Below are positions 10,919 through 22,186 of a DNA stretch of 64,000 nt, piece after piece. Location: assembly GCF_000330505.1 (NCBI RefSeq), contig NW_004443753.1, forward strand, positions 62,001-126,000, given 5' to 3'. The stretch is from Entamoeba invadens IP1 (lineage: Eukaryota; Evosea; Mastigamoebida; Endamoebidae). Below the pieces are notes generated by a model. The model saw only the letters and a list, made by a program, of their open reading frames with translations. It was not told where the DNA came from and ran no database searches. Positions within the stretch are counted from its first letter, which is position 1. Each line of letters begins with the position of its first letter. A program made the translations under genes and the position numbers.

Positions 10919-11741
10919 TTAATTAATATCAACAGTTTCCATTTCAGCTTTTGGTTTTACTTGTGCTATCTTTTTCATAAACTTTTGATCAGCTATTTTT
11001 TCAGCTTCTTTAATTGTGTTTTCATCTGGAGCTCTTCCTTGTCTAATTAATTTAATAAGTTCACTTCTAGCCTTTCTATCATGAATATCATTTATTTTCT
11101 CTATACCACTATTATAATTTAATCTTTCAATATTCATATTTTCTTTAATTATTTTGTGTAAAGTTATCATAAAGTCGTCATATTCTTTTTTACTAATCGT
11201 ATTTCCAATTAAACCATTTACTACAGATGCTAAAGGTTGAATAAAACCTTTGTTTTTAGCTAATTCTAAAATAGCTTTTACAGCAGCATAATAATTTTGT
11301 TTAAAAATGGAATCAGATCTTATAATTCTAAATTTAATTTTCATATCTCCAGAAAGTAAATTAGGATCAATTAATAAATCATCTACAATTCTTTTTTTTA
11401 AATACATCAACTGCCAATGTCAAAAGTTTTCCAGTTGTAAAATATGGATATAATGCTTCTTTGATCATATCATCTAATCTAGGTTTAGCTGTTTTAAATT
11501 TCGATAATTGAGCAAATCCTAACTTAGATTGAGCATCATTTTTCAAATACGAATTATAAGATTTTATTTTTCTTTCATCTCTATTAGTATTATGATAATA
11601 ATCTGTATAATATGGTTCATGAGATGGTTTTTTTGGATCAACATAATATTGATTAAAAGCGTAAACTCTACCTTTATCATCATAAGCAATATAATCATTA
11701 ACACCATCTCCATCAACATCGAATTGAGTATTTTTTTAAAT
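10919..11741 (-). pseudogene. Polinton protein with DxDxDG loop, frameshifted, 5' end in gap
   Basis: From the assembly gap the minus strand reads FDVDGDGVNDYIAYDDKGRV, a calcium-binding-like DxDxDG loop. It then runs through a long Lys-rich region to GKLLTLAVDVFKKK near 11400. There an A8 run changes frame and the protein resumes as KRIVDDLLIDPNLL through to the stop at 10919. The C-terminal half is helical, with many Lys/Glu residues and repeated KK(I/L)A-type patches. No enzyme motif is visible. The frame change may be decay, a sequencing slip in the homopolymer, or slippage expression. A structural or DNA-associated role is possible but unproven. Confidence 0.5.
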
Positions 11742-11841
11742 NNNNNNNNNNNNNNNNNNNNNNNNNNNNNNNNNNNNNNNNNNNNNNNNNNNNNNNNNNN
11801 NNNNNNNNNNNNNNNNNNNNNNNNNNNNNNNNNNNNNNNNN
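11742..11841. other. Assembly gap (100 N)
   Basis: Exactly 100 N, a standard scaffold gap of unknown true size. It removes the C-terminus of integrase copy 2 and the N-terminus of the DxDxDG-loop protein. Reading frames that appear to cross it are artefacts. Confidence 0.95.
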
Positions 11842-12990
11842 ATAATTTACGTATTTTAGTCATGTATTGGAGTAATTCTTTTCTTTTCATGTTTTGAAAT
11901 GATATAGAATTAATTATATTTTTAAATTCATCATCATTTAAAATATAATATTTGACATATAAATCTCTTATGGTTCTACATAATCTATCAATGAGAGCTG
12001 TAGAAGTATGAATTTTTGTTGCTGTAACAAATAATTTAATGTTCTTAGAATTAATATAATCAGCAAAATCATTTGATGATATACCTCGTTCTCCATCAAA
12101 TATTAAATTTGTCATTTTTAATCCTTGTTCAAATAATTCTTCAAACCCATTTATAATTGATGATGCAGTTTTATCTTTAATAGAAATAACATACCCATAT
12201 CTTGTATTCACATTTATACCTATTAGGTATGGTTGTAATGGATTATTTTTATGAACTCTGTGATCAAAATTTATTTTTACAGATGGTTTATCATATTTTT
12301 GTTGAGTTACTCTCTTATCTTTATCAAAGAAATACAATATATCAAACATATAAGTATTTGATATTGCAACAAATTTATAAGCAAAATTTTTATTATAAAA
12401 TGAATATTTGGGTGGAGATGGTTTAAAATTATTAGCATAAATTATATCTTTGTTATTGAAATAAGTATATATATTTTTAGCTAATGATGGAACATGTTGA
12501 TTCATGTCTACATTAAATAATTGTTTTATTGTTCTATCTTTCTTAAAATAATTAGTTGGTGGATAAGTAGCTATGGAAGTAATTGTACCATGTGGTTGAA
12601 TTGATGGTTGAGGTCTTAATTCAGCATTTAATTGAATTTCAGGCGAATATTTAATTTCTTTATCTTCTTTAACTTCTGGTTTAGGTGTATTTGTATCTTT
12701 TTTTTAACTTCATGTGCACCTGTAAGTACTTGCATTTTAGATATACTTGACTTTATACTTAGTGCATTATTAATGTATATATCATATATATCATCTAATA
12801 ATTTTTGTGTTCTATTATTAGTGATATTAAAATAATTATAAATACTTGAATAAAAAATTTTTAAAATTCTTTTAGAACCATGATCAGGATTAATTCCATA
12901 TAATCTATCTCTATTATTATATGCATATGTTACTTTATCTTTATAATTATTATAAAATTTAGTTAATTCTTGTTCTTTATTTAAAGACAT
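11842..12990 (-). pseudogene. Polinton-type integrase (DD35D), copy 2, frameshifted and truncated by gap
   Basis: Starts at ATG 12990 (MSLNKEQELTKFYNNYKDK), nine bases after the PolB stop. After MQVLTGAHEVKK near 12710-12703 an A8 run shifts the frame, and the continuation reads DTNTPKPEVKEDKEIKYSPE and on into the integrase core. The acidic residues are the Asp in TYMFDILYFF, the Asp in NLIFDGERGISS, and the Asp in ALIDRLCRTIR. The last two are separated by 35 residues, giving DD35D as in copy 1. The protein runs into the assembly gap after YMTKIRKL. It is related to, but clearly diverged from, the copy at 8033-9076. Confidence 0.65.
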
Positions 12991-14544
12991 TTAAAATTAT
13001 TAAAACGAACCCAATTCAGTATTAAATTTAATATTTCTACAGAATTGAGATCTCGATTTAATTATAAAATCTTTAGTAAATTCAAATGATGGTCTAAGTT
13101 GTAAAAGATTAAAATTAAACGATTCTCCATCATATAGTTTCTTATATAATTTTAATGGATCATCATATTGACAATTTAATAAATTATTAGGAATACCTTT
13201 TAATCTAAGATGATATTCTATTTCATTATTTTCATTAGTTAATTTATCACAATAAGCCTTTTTACCCAAGAAATAAGATTCAATACTAGTAACATAACCA
13301 GTTAATTCATCAAAATCTGGATGAAATTGACCAATATTAGAACCTCTAAGTACTCTATTATATTTATTAAAATATTCATTTTCTAATTCACTAAGTATTG
13401 ATTTTAAAATATGCATTGAATCAGTATCTTGATAATAAATTGGAATATTTAAATCTTCTGCTAAACACATAACTTCATTCATAATTCGTTTTGACATAGT
13501 AAGAGTTTGAACGCCAATAAGATTTGGAACAAAGAAATCATCAAAACTTTTATTACATTCAAAGCATCTTATATTTTCAGCAACATCATAAAATGATTTA
13601 ACTAATAATGAATTCTTTCTTAAATATCTATCAGCATCGTATTGAATATCTCCTTTAATATTTTTAACAGATATTTGTTTATATACAAGATCAGATTTAA
13701 TTGGTTTTTGAATAGTTTTACCATATGATGAATTCATAATTGATTTAAATACTTCTTGAACTGGATTACCTTGTTTCTTAAAATCTCTTCTTAAATTATA
13801 CAATTTAGACATCTCGTTAGATAATAAATCAGACTTATTACAAGTCCAATAATAGCCTCTAATTATTTTATATTCAATCCGTTGAAATTTAATAAGATTT
13901 TCTAATAATATATTATCAACTCTCATAATACAAGGTTCATTAGTATTATGATTACCAGTTTTATCTTTTTTAACAATTAATGGAAAATGTAATTTCTTAT
14001 TTACTTTAGTAATTTCAATATCAACAATAAAAGCAGAAATAAATTTACTTTCAGTAGGTTCTAATTGTTGTTCATCCATAAGGTGATTAAGTAAATAATC
14101 ATTAATTAACATATTTTTAGTAATAACAATTGGAGAACCTGTTGCTAATTTTAATCTATTAATAGCTGAAGTCTATAATGAGCAAGCATCATAATCATAT
14201 AATTCATCATTTACATACCATTTTTATTATCTCTAGTCATACATCTTCCTCCATAAATAGCTCCTTGAATAAATTCTCTAACTTTTCCTCCATATTCTTT
14301 TAAATTATCTATTTTTGAATAAACGTTATGCTTAAAGTAAGTATTAGCTAAAGAAGCTGCTGATATTACTTTATCAACATCAATATTTAAATATTCTAAA
14401 CACATATCTCTAAATTTAGAATGACCTTGTTTTAAGATTCTAACATCTTGATTACAATAGAATACACAATAAGCTTTCATATCGAATTTAAATTCATCAA
14501 TAAGACAATTTTCAATAGAATCAATATTTTCAATAAATAAACTC

Positions 14545-17154
14545 CGGACACAAAGTCCGACGTGTCGGACTTTCGGACTTATTTTTTTGTTATTTTTTCG
14601 ATTGTTTATTTAAATAATATATCATTTTCGTCGAAAAATAATGGGAAATTTGCTAAATGTTATGAACATTTCTGTTTTTATTTTATTTTTGATGTGTTTT
14701 TTTATTTTAAATATTTTAATGATTCCCACAAAAACATCTATTAAAACATTCAATGTTTTCACAAATAATTACTCTGTAACTACACAGTTTTAAAATGAAA
14801 ATGTTTTATAACAAAAATATTTTTTGTTAATAATTATTTTTTTAATATATATATGTTATTATAAAAAGTGTAATTATAACGAATTTTATAAGTTATTAAA
14901 AACTATTTAAAAGTTATTAATGTATCAAGTTATGACATTTCCACAGTTTTTTGCAATTGATTGATAATTCTCCTTTTTGCATAACAATAAGCGCTATTCA
15001 TATGATAAAACGAGTCGATCAACTGTTGTTTGTGAAATTGAATTCCAAACTTTTTTCACTTCTTCAAATACTTCATATTTTCCCATATCAATAGTCAAAT
15101 TAATTTTTCTCTTTATGATAGACCAAATTTGTTCAATGGGATTCAGGTCGGGCGAATTTCCAGGCCAATTTTTTTAACAATTTTATTTTTTCTTTTTCGA
15201 AAAAACAACAGGTATTTTTGTGGTGTGAGGAGTGGCACCATCTTGCATAGAAAGAAATTTTTTACGATATTTTTTCATTTCAATCAGTGCTCCACTGGTT
15301 TTAAGGAAATTGATGTAAGTTTGTGATGTAACATTTTTGTCAAAATGAATCAACTCACTTTTAAACCCAACACCGATAACTCCCCATACCATTGCACTTG
15401 TTGTATGTTTTGGCATATGAAGTATACACTTTTTATTTAAACATCCTCTTTCTATCCAAACTTTGTTGTTTCGGGCATCATTTTGGAAACAGAAACGACA
15501 CTCATCTGAAAATAAAATTGGTAAATGTCTATGTCCAAGTTTGTTTATATTATTATTTTTTTCTTTCATTATTCTTTTAAGTTCACTATCTACAAATGAT
15601 TTTCTATCTTGAATCTTTTTATGAGACAAAAATTGTTCTTTAATTTTTTGTGTATATTTGAAATGATGTGCTTTTCGAATAAGATTTACTTCAGTTTTAG
15701 AAATTTTTTTAATGCCAAAAACGTTTAAGTTTTTTTGCACATGTTGATCCAGATTCGTTCGGTTGGCGTCTAGTTCTTTTTATTATATTTTCTTTGATAA
15801 AAATGGGTATTTTTGGACGTCCCATTTTTGGAGTTACTAATGAATTTCCCATTTTAAATGGTTTGATACATCGATATATTTTTCCTTTACCTGGAGGAAT
15901 TATGTTGTTTTTTCGAAATAATTGTTGTATTAAAAATGGAGTGTATACGTGGTTTTTGAAACAAACAAGAAGATTTTCTTCTTTTATTTTTATCGGATTA
16001 AGATATATTTCATTTGTTTCAAGTAGAGGCATCAAACATGTGTTGTTATTTGTTATATTTAATGTTTGAATTATTTCATCAAGTTTTTCATTTATTTTCG
16101 GTATGTAATCAGAATTTACTGTTAAAATTGGTCGTTGTAATAAATATTGAGATTCAGGAAATAATTTATTATAAACATCAGGATCCACGTTAAATGATAT
16201 CTGTATTGCAGTTCCACCAACAATTAAGTTTGTTTTTAATTACATTGTTGCTTTGGGGTTTGACTGCATTGCTGCCAAAACAGAATATTTTTGATCTCCA
16301 ACGATATCTTTAATACGTTCATCAAACATTTCATCACCGATTATTTGAGACATAAATTCATCTGGAAGCAAATTTAAACGTATTTCACCAACAACTTTCA
16401 TTATTGTTACAGCTTCTTGGATTGAAATAGTCATTGATTTTGCAATTTTTTATATGTTTTTTTAACAAAACTAATAATAATTCATTTTGAAATAATTATA
16501 TATAATATAAGAAAAAACATTTATTCATAATTCATTTTTGGTGTGACTATTTTGTACAAAAACCAATGTATCATTTTGAATAAATTTGGTGTTATTTATT
16601 CCGAATCAAATATTAAACGACAATATTTTATTTATAAAAACAAAATTAATTGTTTATTATATATTTACATTTATATATTATTTAAATATTAATATTTTCT
16701 ACACAACAAAAATTAAAATTGTTTTGTGATATGTCATGTTTTAATTAATTTCATGTGTTTTTATTTAAATTTGATTCTTTTTATAGTTTTAATTAATATT
16801 AAAATTATAATGAAGTCAAGTTTTTAGTTGTTATTGTACAAAACGACGAATTAAAAAAAACTAATTTTATTTTTATTTTGTTAATTGTTTTTAATAAAGA
16901 TTTAATTCGTCATTTTAAAATACAATTTGGGTATGAAATTGATATTTCATGTTTAATAAACCAAAATAATTTATGATTTTGAAATAAGGAAATTGTAGTG
17001 TAAGTTGAAAAATATAAATTGAAAAAAAAGACGCAAAAAATCGAAATAAGGGAAAATTATGATAAGTAAAACAGGTATAATTTTCGACAAAATATATTAA
17101 TATCCCGAAAAACAAAAGAAAAAAATACTGTTATAACGTGTCGGACTTTGTGGC
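14545..17154. mobile_element. Tc1/mariner-type transposon inserted in PolB
   Basis: The polymerase frame is interrupted between the Exo II and Exo III blocks by ~2.6 kb bounded by inverted termini. The left end reads GGACACAAAGTCCGAC and the reverse complement of the right end reads GGCCACAAAGTCCGACACGT. The left terminus also contains the palindrome AAGTCCGACGTGTCGGACTT (14554-14573). A decayed Tc1-like transposase lies inside (14994-16434). The flanks do not show an obvious TA duplication, so the exact junctions are uncertain by a few bases. Confidence 0.75.
14994..16434 (-). pseudogene. Tc1/mariner (IS630-type) transposase, decayed
   Basis: Catalytic blocks on the minus strand: ILFSDECRFCF (first Asp), FLSMQDGATPHTT (second Asp) and NWPGNSPDLNPIEQIW (third acidic, Glu), the canonical Tc1-like pattern of about DD34-37E. 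An N-terminal helix-turn-helix-like region precedes them (PKMGRPKIPIFIKENIIKR, then NLIRKAHHF). Disruptions include a TAA near 16240 after KATM, a frameshift near 15720-15750, and stops or a frame change in the Lys run near 15180 before the third motif. It is therefore inactive. It is of the type described in Entamoeba genomes. Confidence 0.8.
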
Positions 17155-19611
17155 CCAAGTTTAGTTTAAACTGTTCTTTACTCCATTTATTAATTTCATA
17201 TTTGTCGGCTTTTAATATAGTACCAATATTATTTTCAATATTATCCTTATTATAATAATTATATGGATAGATCTCTTTTTGAATATTAGATAAACCAAAC
17301 ATCTTTGGAAAAGATGCTAAACTAGTTGAAATTAAAGCATAAGAATCTTTAAAAATTAATTGTTTGCCTTTGAATTTAAGAGTCATTTGCATGATTTTAC
17401 CTGATTTCTTAATACATCTATTAACTCCATATCTAGAAAGGAATGAACCATCATATTTAAGATTATGAAAATAACAAACAGCATTATGAGGTAAATCACA
17501 TAAGAAATCATAAGCACAATCTTTTCCGTATTTATTATAAATCTTATCTTCCCCTCTTTTAGAATAACAAACACAATATGGATTATGATATCCTTGTGTA
17601 CTAGCTTCAAAATCAGCGTACCAATAAGAATGATCTACTTCTTTACGTTTATTTTCTTTTATTTCAATATTTCTTGTTTCAAAAGGTAAATATTCAAGTG
17701 TATTTAATGATTGAAATACATATTCAGATAAATCCGATTTCAAATGTAAAACATCAGATAGAGTATATGGTTCAAATCCATTGTGATCTCTAATATAAAG
17801 AATAAGATCAGATAACTTGATAGTAGTTTTAGCTCCTGGTTTAACATAATAACATTGTTTCTTTTTATTATAACGTTGCTTATTGAACATAGATTCTATA
17901 CTTTTATTATGAGTAATAGCCCAATTATTAATTTCTTCTCTATTTTTAAGATAAAATGGAGTAATTGGAATATCAATATTCAAAATATATTGATCGCCTT
18001 TCATTCATGAATCTCTATATAAAAACATTTCTAAATTATATTTAGCATCTTTGAGTTCACATCCATAATAATCTATTTTTCTATTCTTATGTTTGTTTGA
18101 TTTATCGGTATTCTCTTTATCAATTCTAATTCAAATATGAGCCGATTTACACAATTCATCTAATAATTTAGCTTTTTGATAACGACCTCTACAATGAATT
18201 AATACTAATTCTAAAGTTTCATCATCGACATTAGCTTGTTTTAAAGCATAAGTGAAACAATTTAAATCAAATTCTGATCTAACCTTTCCATTTTCATTAA
18301 ACAATGAACTGAATATTTGTGCTTTAGCAAGATATTGATCAAATATTTCAAATTCTGGTTTATAATGATAAGGAAAAAAGCTTCCGACGGTAATTTTATA
18401 TTGATGAATAAGATCTTCAGTATAATGATAAGGAGAAATTTTCAATTCTAATATGAATAATGGTTCGGGAATAGTTTGTTGAACATAAAAAGTAGAATCG
18501 ATAGAAGCATTTACTTCTTGTTTATTGATAAAACCCATGGATTCTTCAGAAACAGAATTAAGAAATTCATCAATGGCGTCTTGAGTATTTAACATTTAAG
18601 ATTTCCATCCATCTTGACTAAGGTAATAGTTATAAACTATTTCAGTAGTAGAAGGAATGGATTTAATTAAATCGTTAAAATACACTCTCACCAATTGAAT
18701 TCTTCTTAATTTTTCTCTAAAACCACATCTAAAATCTGCTTTAATTGTTTTATTAGCTCTATCATAAGTTACTTTAGTTTTAATTTCAGTATGATCTTCA
18801 TTTTCTTCAATCATATCTTTATATTCTTCCATATTGTTTTCGTATTGTTCTTTTTCTTTCAATTCTTTAAAATATTTCTTCCTTTCATCGTTAATTCTTA
18901 ATTCTTCTTCAAATTTTTGATACATATCTTCTCTGATTAAATCATCATTATCTTTAACACCGTCAAATGAAATATTATTTAAACTCCATTCTAAATTCTT
19001 TTTATCAAGATCTTTTTGAATTTTTTCTTCATCTAAATCTTTAATTAATGTTGCTTTTTTATTAATTTAACCAAAAGTTTGTTTATCAGTTTTGTTTAAT
19101 TTATCAAAAACTTTTGCTAAAAATGGTTGTTCTAATTTAATAGTACTTTTCTTATTATCTTTCATTCTTTTTAATTGATCTTCCAATTTTGCTTTGTATT
19201 GTAAATATAAATCTCTTGTTTCAATGTCCATTGCAATTAATTCTTTTCTACATTTTTATTATTTATTTTAGTAGAAGCAGCCTTAATAGTTCCAGCTTTA
19301 ATGGTGAAACAGTTTAAAAAATCTTCTTCAGAATAAGTAATAGTAAAATTGTAAAAATTCTTAATTCTATATTGATCTTTATCAGTGTTCATTTTAGGGA
19401 AATAAAAAAATAAAATATTTTAAAAAAATAGTTCAAATAATTTGTTAAAAATAAATCCCGAAATTTGTGAAAATGCAGATTACGCGTCCCCTCGCGATTT
19501 TAGTTAAAATTATGAGAAAATGAGGGTACACCCTAAATCCACATAATTTATATACTACTGTGTTAACAATCATAAACTTTTTTAAATTATTATTGGTCAC
19601 TTTCTTATAGA

Positions 19612-19830
19612 TTGCATCATTTCTGAGAAAAATCCATCACTTTTGATTTAATTTCCCATCATTTTTTTACTATAAATCATCATTTTTACGATTATTCATC
19701 ACTTTAATAAAAAAATACTCATAATTTTTCAAACAAATTACTATCACTTCTTAATTAATTCATCATTTTTATCAAAAATGGTGTACATTTTTTAAAAATC
19801 ATATCACTTTCATAAAAATACTGTCACAAG
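19612..19830. repeat. Degenerate array of CATCA(C/T)TTT words
   Basis: Roughly ten copies of (T)CATCA(C/T)TTT or (T)ATCACTTT spaced about 20-30 bases apart on the plus strand, all in the same orientation, just outside the PolB end of the Polinton-like element. Spacers between the words are AT-rich and not conserved. Nothing coding is visible. Confidence 0.5.
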
Positions 19831-20646
19831 TAGACCCAATTCGACTGTATATATACTATTGTCATATTAACAATGAAATGATTAAGTTTGCAAATCTTTT
19901 TTATTGTTGTGTGCCTTATTCGAGTTATCTTGTCCAACCATTGGATTTGTGCTTATTTGGTGTTTCCAAGTAATCTCCAAATTCAAGAGTTTCAACAACA
20001 ATCGAAGAAATGTCGCTGCTTTCAATAATGACCCACATAGTTGAACATGAAGACGGATTCCAAAAATGTTTCGGTGATTTTATTTAAAAGATAAGCTAGA
20101 CAGATGGATGGATGGCTTTGCAATTTATTGAGAACGTCTAATACTCCAAAGAAAACCAACTGGTGTGCAATTAATTTATCACATAAAGAAAGTTTTGGAA
20201 ATCATGAAATCAAATAAAAAGAATAAAGAAAAAGTAGCCTCGTTCAAAAGTTCAAGTGTCATTGATTTTCATTTGTATCGGATAAAACTTATATTTGTTT
20301 CGTTTAAGGAGGCAAGTCGTATGCTCCATAAAGCCGGTAATATTTTCACTTTGGAGTTGATTGAATACTTCGTAGTACCAGAAGTTGACCGTTATTGGTC
20401 ACAATCCAATTGGAAACTTTGTCTCGAATTGTTCCAAGACAAGTAATTTAAACTAAACCGATGTTATCCCTGCACAATGATCACAACAGATAATGGTGGC
20501 TGAGCATGGCATCAATAAAATTACTGAAGATAAAAACGTACTTACTAAAATAAAACAAACCAAAGTTCATTTAAATTTTATTCAAGTTCCGAATTCTTGC
20601 TTATAATGAATAATCACATTTGTGGTAGTTAACTATTTAAAATACT
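19831..20646 (+). other. Spacer with an unrecognised ORF remnant (20204-20446)
   Basis: The stretch 19900-20520 is less AT-rich than its surroundings, suggesting decayed coding DNA. The longest open piece begins at an ATG at 20204 (MKSNKKNKEKVASF) and ends at 20446 with WSQSNWKLCLELFQDK. No motif or family is recognised, and there is no promoter-like context. It is probably a pseudogene fragment. Confidence 0.3.
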
Positions 20647-20783
20647 AGGCTTCGCGCCCGAGTTTTTAATTATCAAAAATTAGTATTGAAAAACACTAAT
20701 AAAACGGGTAAATTTATCTTTCCCGTTTTGTTAGCATTTTTCAATACTAATTTTTGAAAATTTAATTCTCAGGCGAAAAGCCC
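20647..20783. repeat. Hairpin-forming repeat, ~62-bp arms
   Basis: Two imperfect inverted arms. The outer ends are GGCTTCGCGCCCGAG against GGGCTTTTCGCCTGAG, the middle is CAAAAATTAGTATTGAAAAA in both, and the inner end AAAACGGG is in both. They flank a ~13-base loop. The CG-rich outer tips are unusual in this AT-rich context. It looks like a tiny foldback or MITE-type element. Confidence 0.65.
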
Positions 20784-21994
20784 ATAAAATACATAATGTT
20801 TTGTATTATAATAAATAGTAAAACAATGGTTTAATTATTATAATAAAAATACTTTCAGTTTACAAATTCACAGATAATAGCTAATTCTCTGTGGTGTGTA
20901 TTAAGACAATCCATGACAGATTGTGGAGAATGCGAATAACAAAAAACGAATTATTGATAATCGCCATTATCTGTATACTACAGAAATACAAGAATATAAA
21001 AGTTGAAATTATATTTAAGCACAGAAGCTTATAAAATTGGGCTTAACCAAATTTTCAAAGTAAATTTTTTATTTATTTTAAATATAGAGTCATTTGCTAA
21101 ACTTTGTCTGGTCTGTCACCTTGTCTGCAGATTTTTAAACCATTATAAATGGAATATTTCGGGAAATTTTTTGAAAAACCCAAATACCATTGTTTCAATA
21201 TTTTTCCCAGTTTTTCTCATTTTTACCTAATTCCCGTTTTTTTTTAAACAAAAATCAATTATTTTTTGTCAAAAAGACAACGTTCTTAGACTTACTCTAT
21301 TATGTTATCATTTATTAACTTCTAATAATAACAATTTTTTCTAAAAATACTCAATATTGTTTTTAACAAATTGTTAATCAATCTTAACAAAATTTTCTTA
21401 CTTTTTTTTATTTTTGTTTTTGGAGGGAATGACTACCCAATTTTTTATTATAATAATTTGTGAATTAACTAAAATATATAAATAAATAAAATGAAGGGAA
21501 AGTACTTTTGATTTTATTGTAAAAATAAAACTAAGTGTAGTTGTTTAAATTATTTTTTAGTCTAATATATAATTAAATAAAAGTTGTTTTAATTCAATGG
21601 TCCCAAAACTACATTTAAATATATCACTTTTTATTTAAAAAAACGAAACTAATTATTTGAAGAAAACATATGAAAAAAACGGGAAAAACACCAAAATAAT
21701 CAAAAACTGCATTCATTATTGTCCAAAAATACAAAACTTTGCGACAAAAACAAAAAAAATAATAGAAGCCATTTAAATCAAAACAAAACGGGAAACAAAA
21801 GTGAAGAAAAAAAAGGTGAATAATTGGTGGTATTAGAAATACTGAAAAAGTTAGATGGGAAAAGAAACTGAGGATAAAAATTAAATAAAAAACGAAAAGA
21901 TGGCAAAACAGGATGAATGCGATAAGGAAACAAAACTATTTTACTTTGGTTTGTGAAATAAAAAAACATCACTCGAATTATTCACAGTTGAGAC
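20784..21994. other. AT-rich spacer with no supported gene
   Basis: About 1.2 kb with no convincing coding sequence. ORFs at 21003-21230 (plus) and 21778-21972 (minus) lack any recognisable content or compositional signal. Confidence 0.5.
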
Positions 21995-22186
21995 ATGGGC
22001 GTCGTGATCACCACAACACTTCCCGATGTGAATAAACTCACCCCAACTAAGACGTATGTTTCAACGACAGAGGATGACTTCATGGCGTTGAGGATGCTAA
22101 GCTTCATCAGTGATGTCACCAGAAACACAATTACATTCAACACAACAATCGATCCCAACGAAGTTTATTATGACTTCAGCACATAA
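21995..22186 (+). CDS. Small hypothetical protein, 63 aa
   Basis: ATG at 21995 (MGVVITTTLPDVNKLTP). Base composition rises sharply to the host coding level exactly over this frame, which argues for a real gene. Thr-rich, acidic at the C-terminus (DPNEVYYDFST), no membrane segment. It lies 246 bases upstream of the next gene on the same strand. No family recognised; it could also be a first exon, but no GTTTGT donor fits in frame near its end. Confidence 0.5.
   Translation: MGVVITTTLPDVNKLTPTKTYVSTTEDDFMALRMLSFISDVTRNTITFNTTIDPNEVYYDFST

Larger units (their letters stand above)
13000..19392 (-). pseudogene. Family-B, protein-primed type DNA polymerase (Polinton PolB), multiply disrupted
   Basis: The frame begins at ATG 19392 (MNTDKDQYRIKNFYNFT). 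Excluding the nested insertion it amounts to ~1,250 codons, the usual size of Polinton PolB. Proofreading motifs are present: YWYADFEAS (Exo I, ~17610), FHNLKYDGSFL (Exo II) and FYCNQDVRIL (Exo III, ~14455). A YGGR motif links exo to pol. Motif A reads DYDACSL-stop-TSAI, motif B SIMNSSYGKT, motif C YYQDTDSMH, and KxY-like LRLKGIP follows. Damage: frameshift ~19250; TAA 19069-19067; TAA 18598-18596; TGA 18133-18131; TGA 18007-18005; a 2.6 kb insertion at 14545-17154; a frameshift ~14218; and TAG in motif A at 14175-14173. In life it would replicate the element with terminal-protein priming. The stop codons before 18131 could instead mark separate small genes, but all stay in the same register. 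Confidence 0.85.
7861..19600. mobile_element. Polinton/Maverick-like element, decayed (boundaries approximate)
   Basis: A compact set of uniformly Asn/Ile/Lys/Tyr-rich genes unlike the host genes: two rve-type integrases, a family-B DNA polymerase with protein-primed features, a fibre-like protein, a small membrane protein and a DxDxDG-loop protein. Integrase plus protein-primed PolB is the hallmark of Polintons. Genes nearly abut (nine bases between PolB and the second integrase). No packaging ATPase, cysteine protease or double-jelly-roll capsid gene was recognised; they may be lost, beyond recognition, or missing at the assembly gap (11742-11841). I could not find the expected long terminal inverted repeats, so the limits given are only the outer gene edges plus margin. 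Two integrase copies raise the possibility of two merged elements. Confidence 0.7.

Noticed and set aside
11529..12505. ORFs reading through the 100-N gap (11529-11897 plus, 11564-12505 minus)
   Set aside because: The gap length is arbitrary, so frames on its two sides are unrelated. The minus-strand sides belong to two different genes.
14562..14744. Short ORF within the left end of the Tc1-type element
   Set aside because: AT-rich chance ORF starting in the terminal repeat; no similarity and opposite to the transposase.
18005..18133. TGA read as a sense codon in the Polinton polymerase
   Set aside because: TAA and TAG stops and frameshifts also occur in the same gene, and host genes use normal stops, so code reassignment is not needed.
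18131..18925. Two ORFs (18596-18925 and 18131-18595) as separate small genes with stop-start adjacency
   Set aside because: They lie in one continuous register with the polymerase, and the total length then equals a normal Polinton PolB. In-frame stops by decay are the simpler reading.
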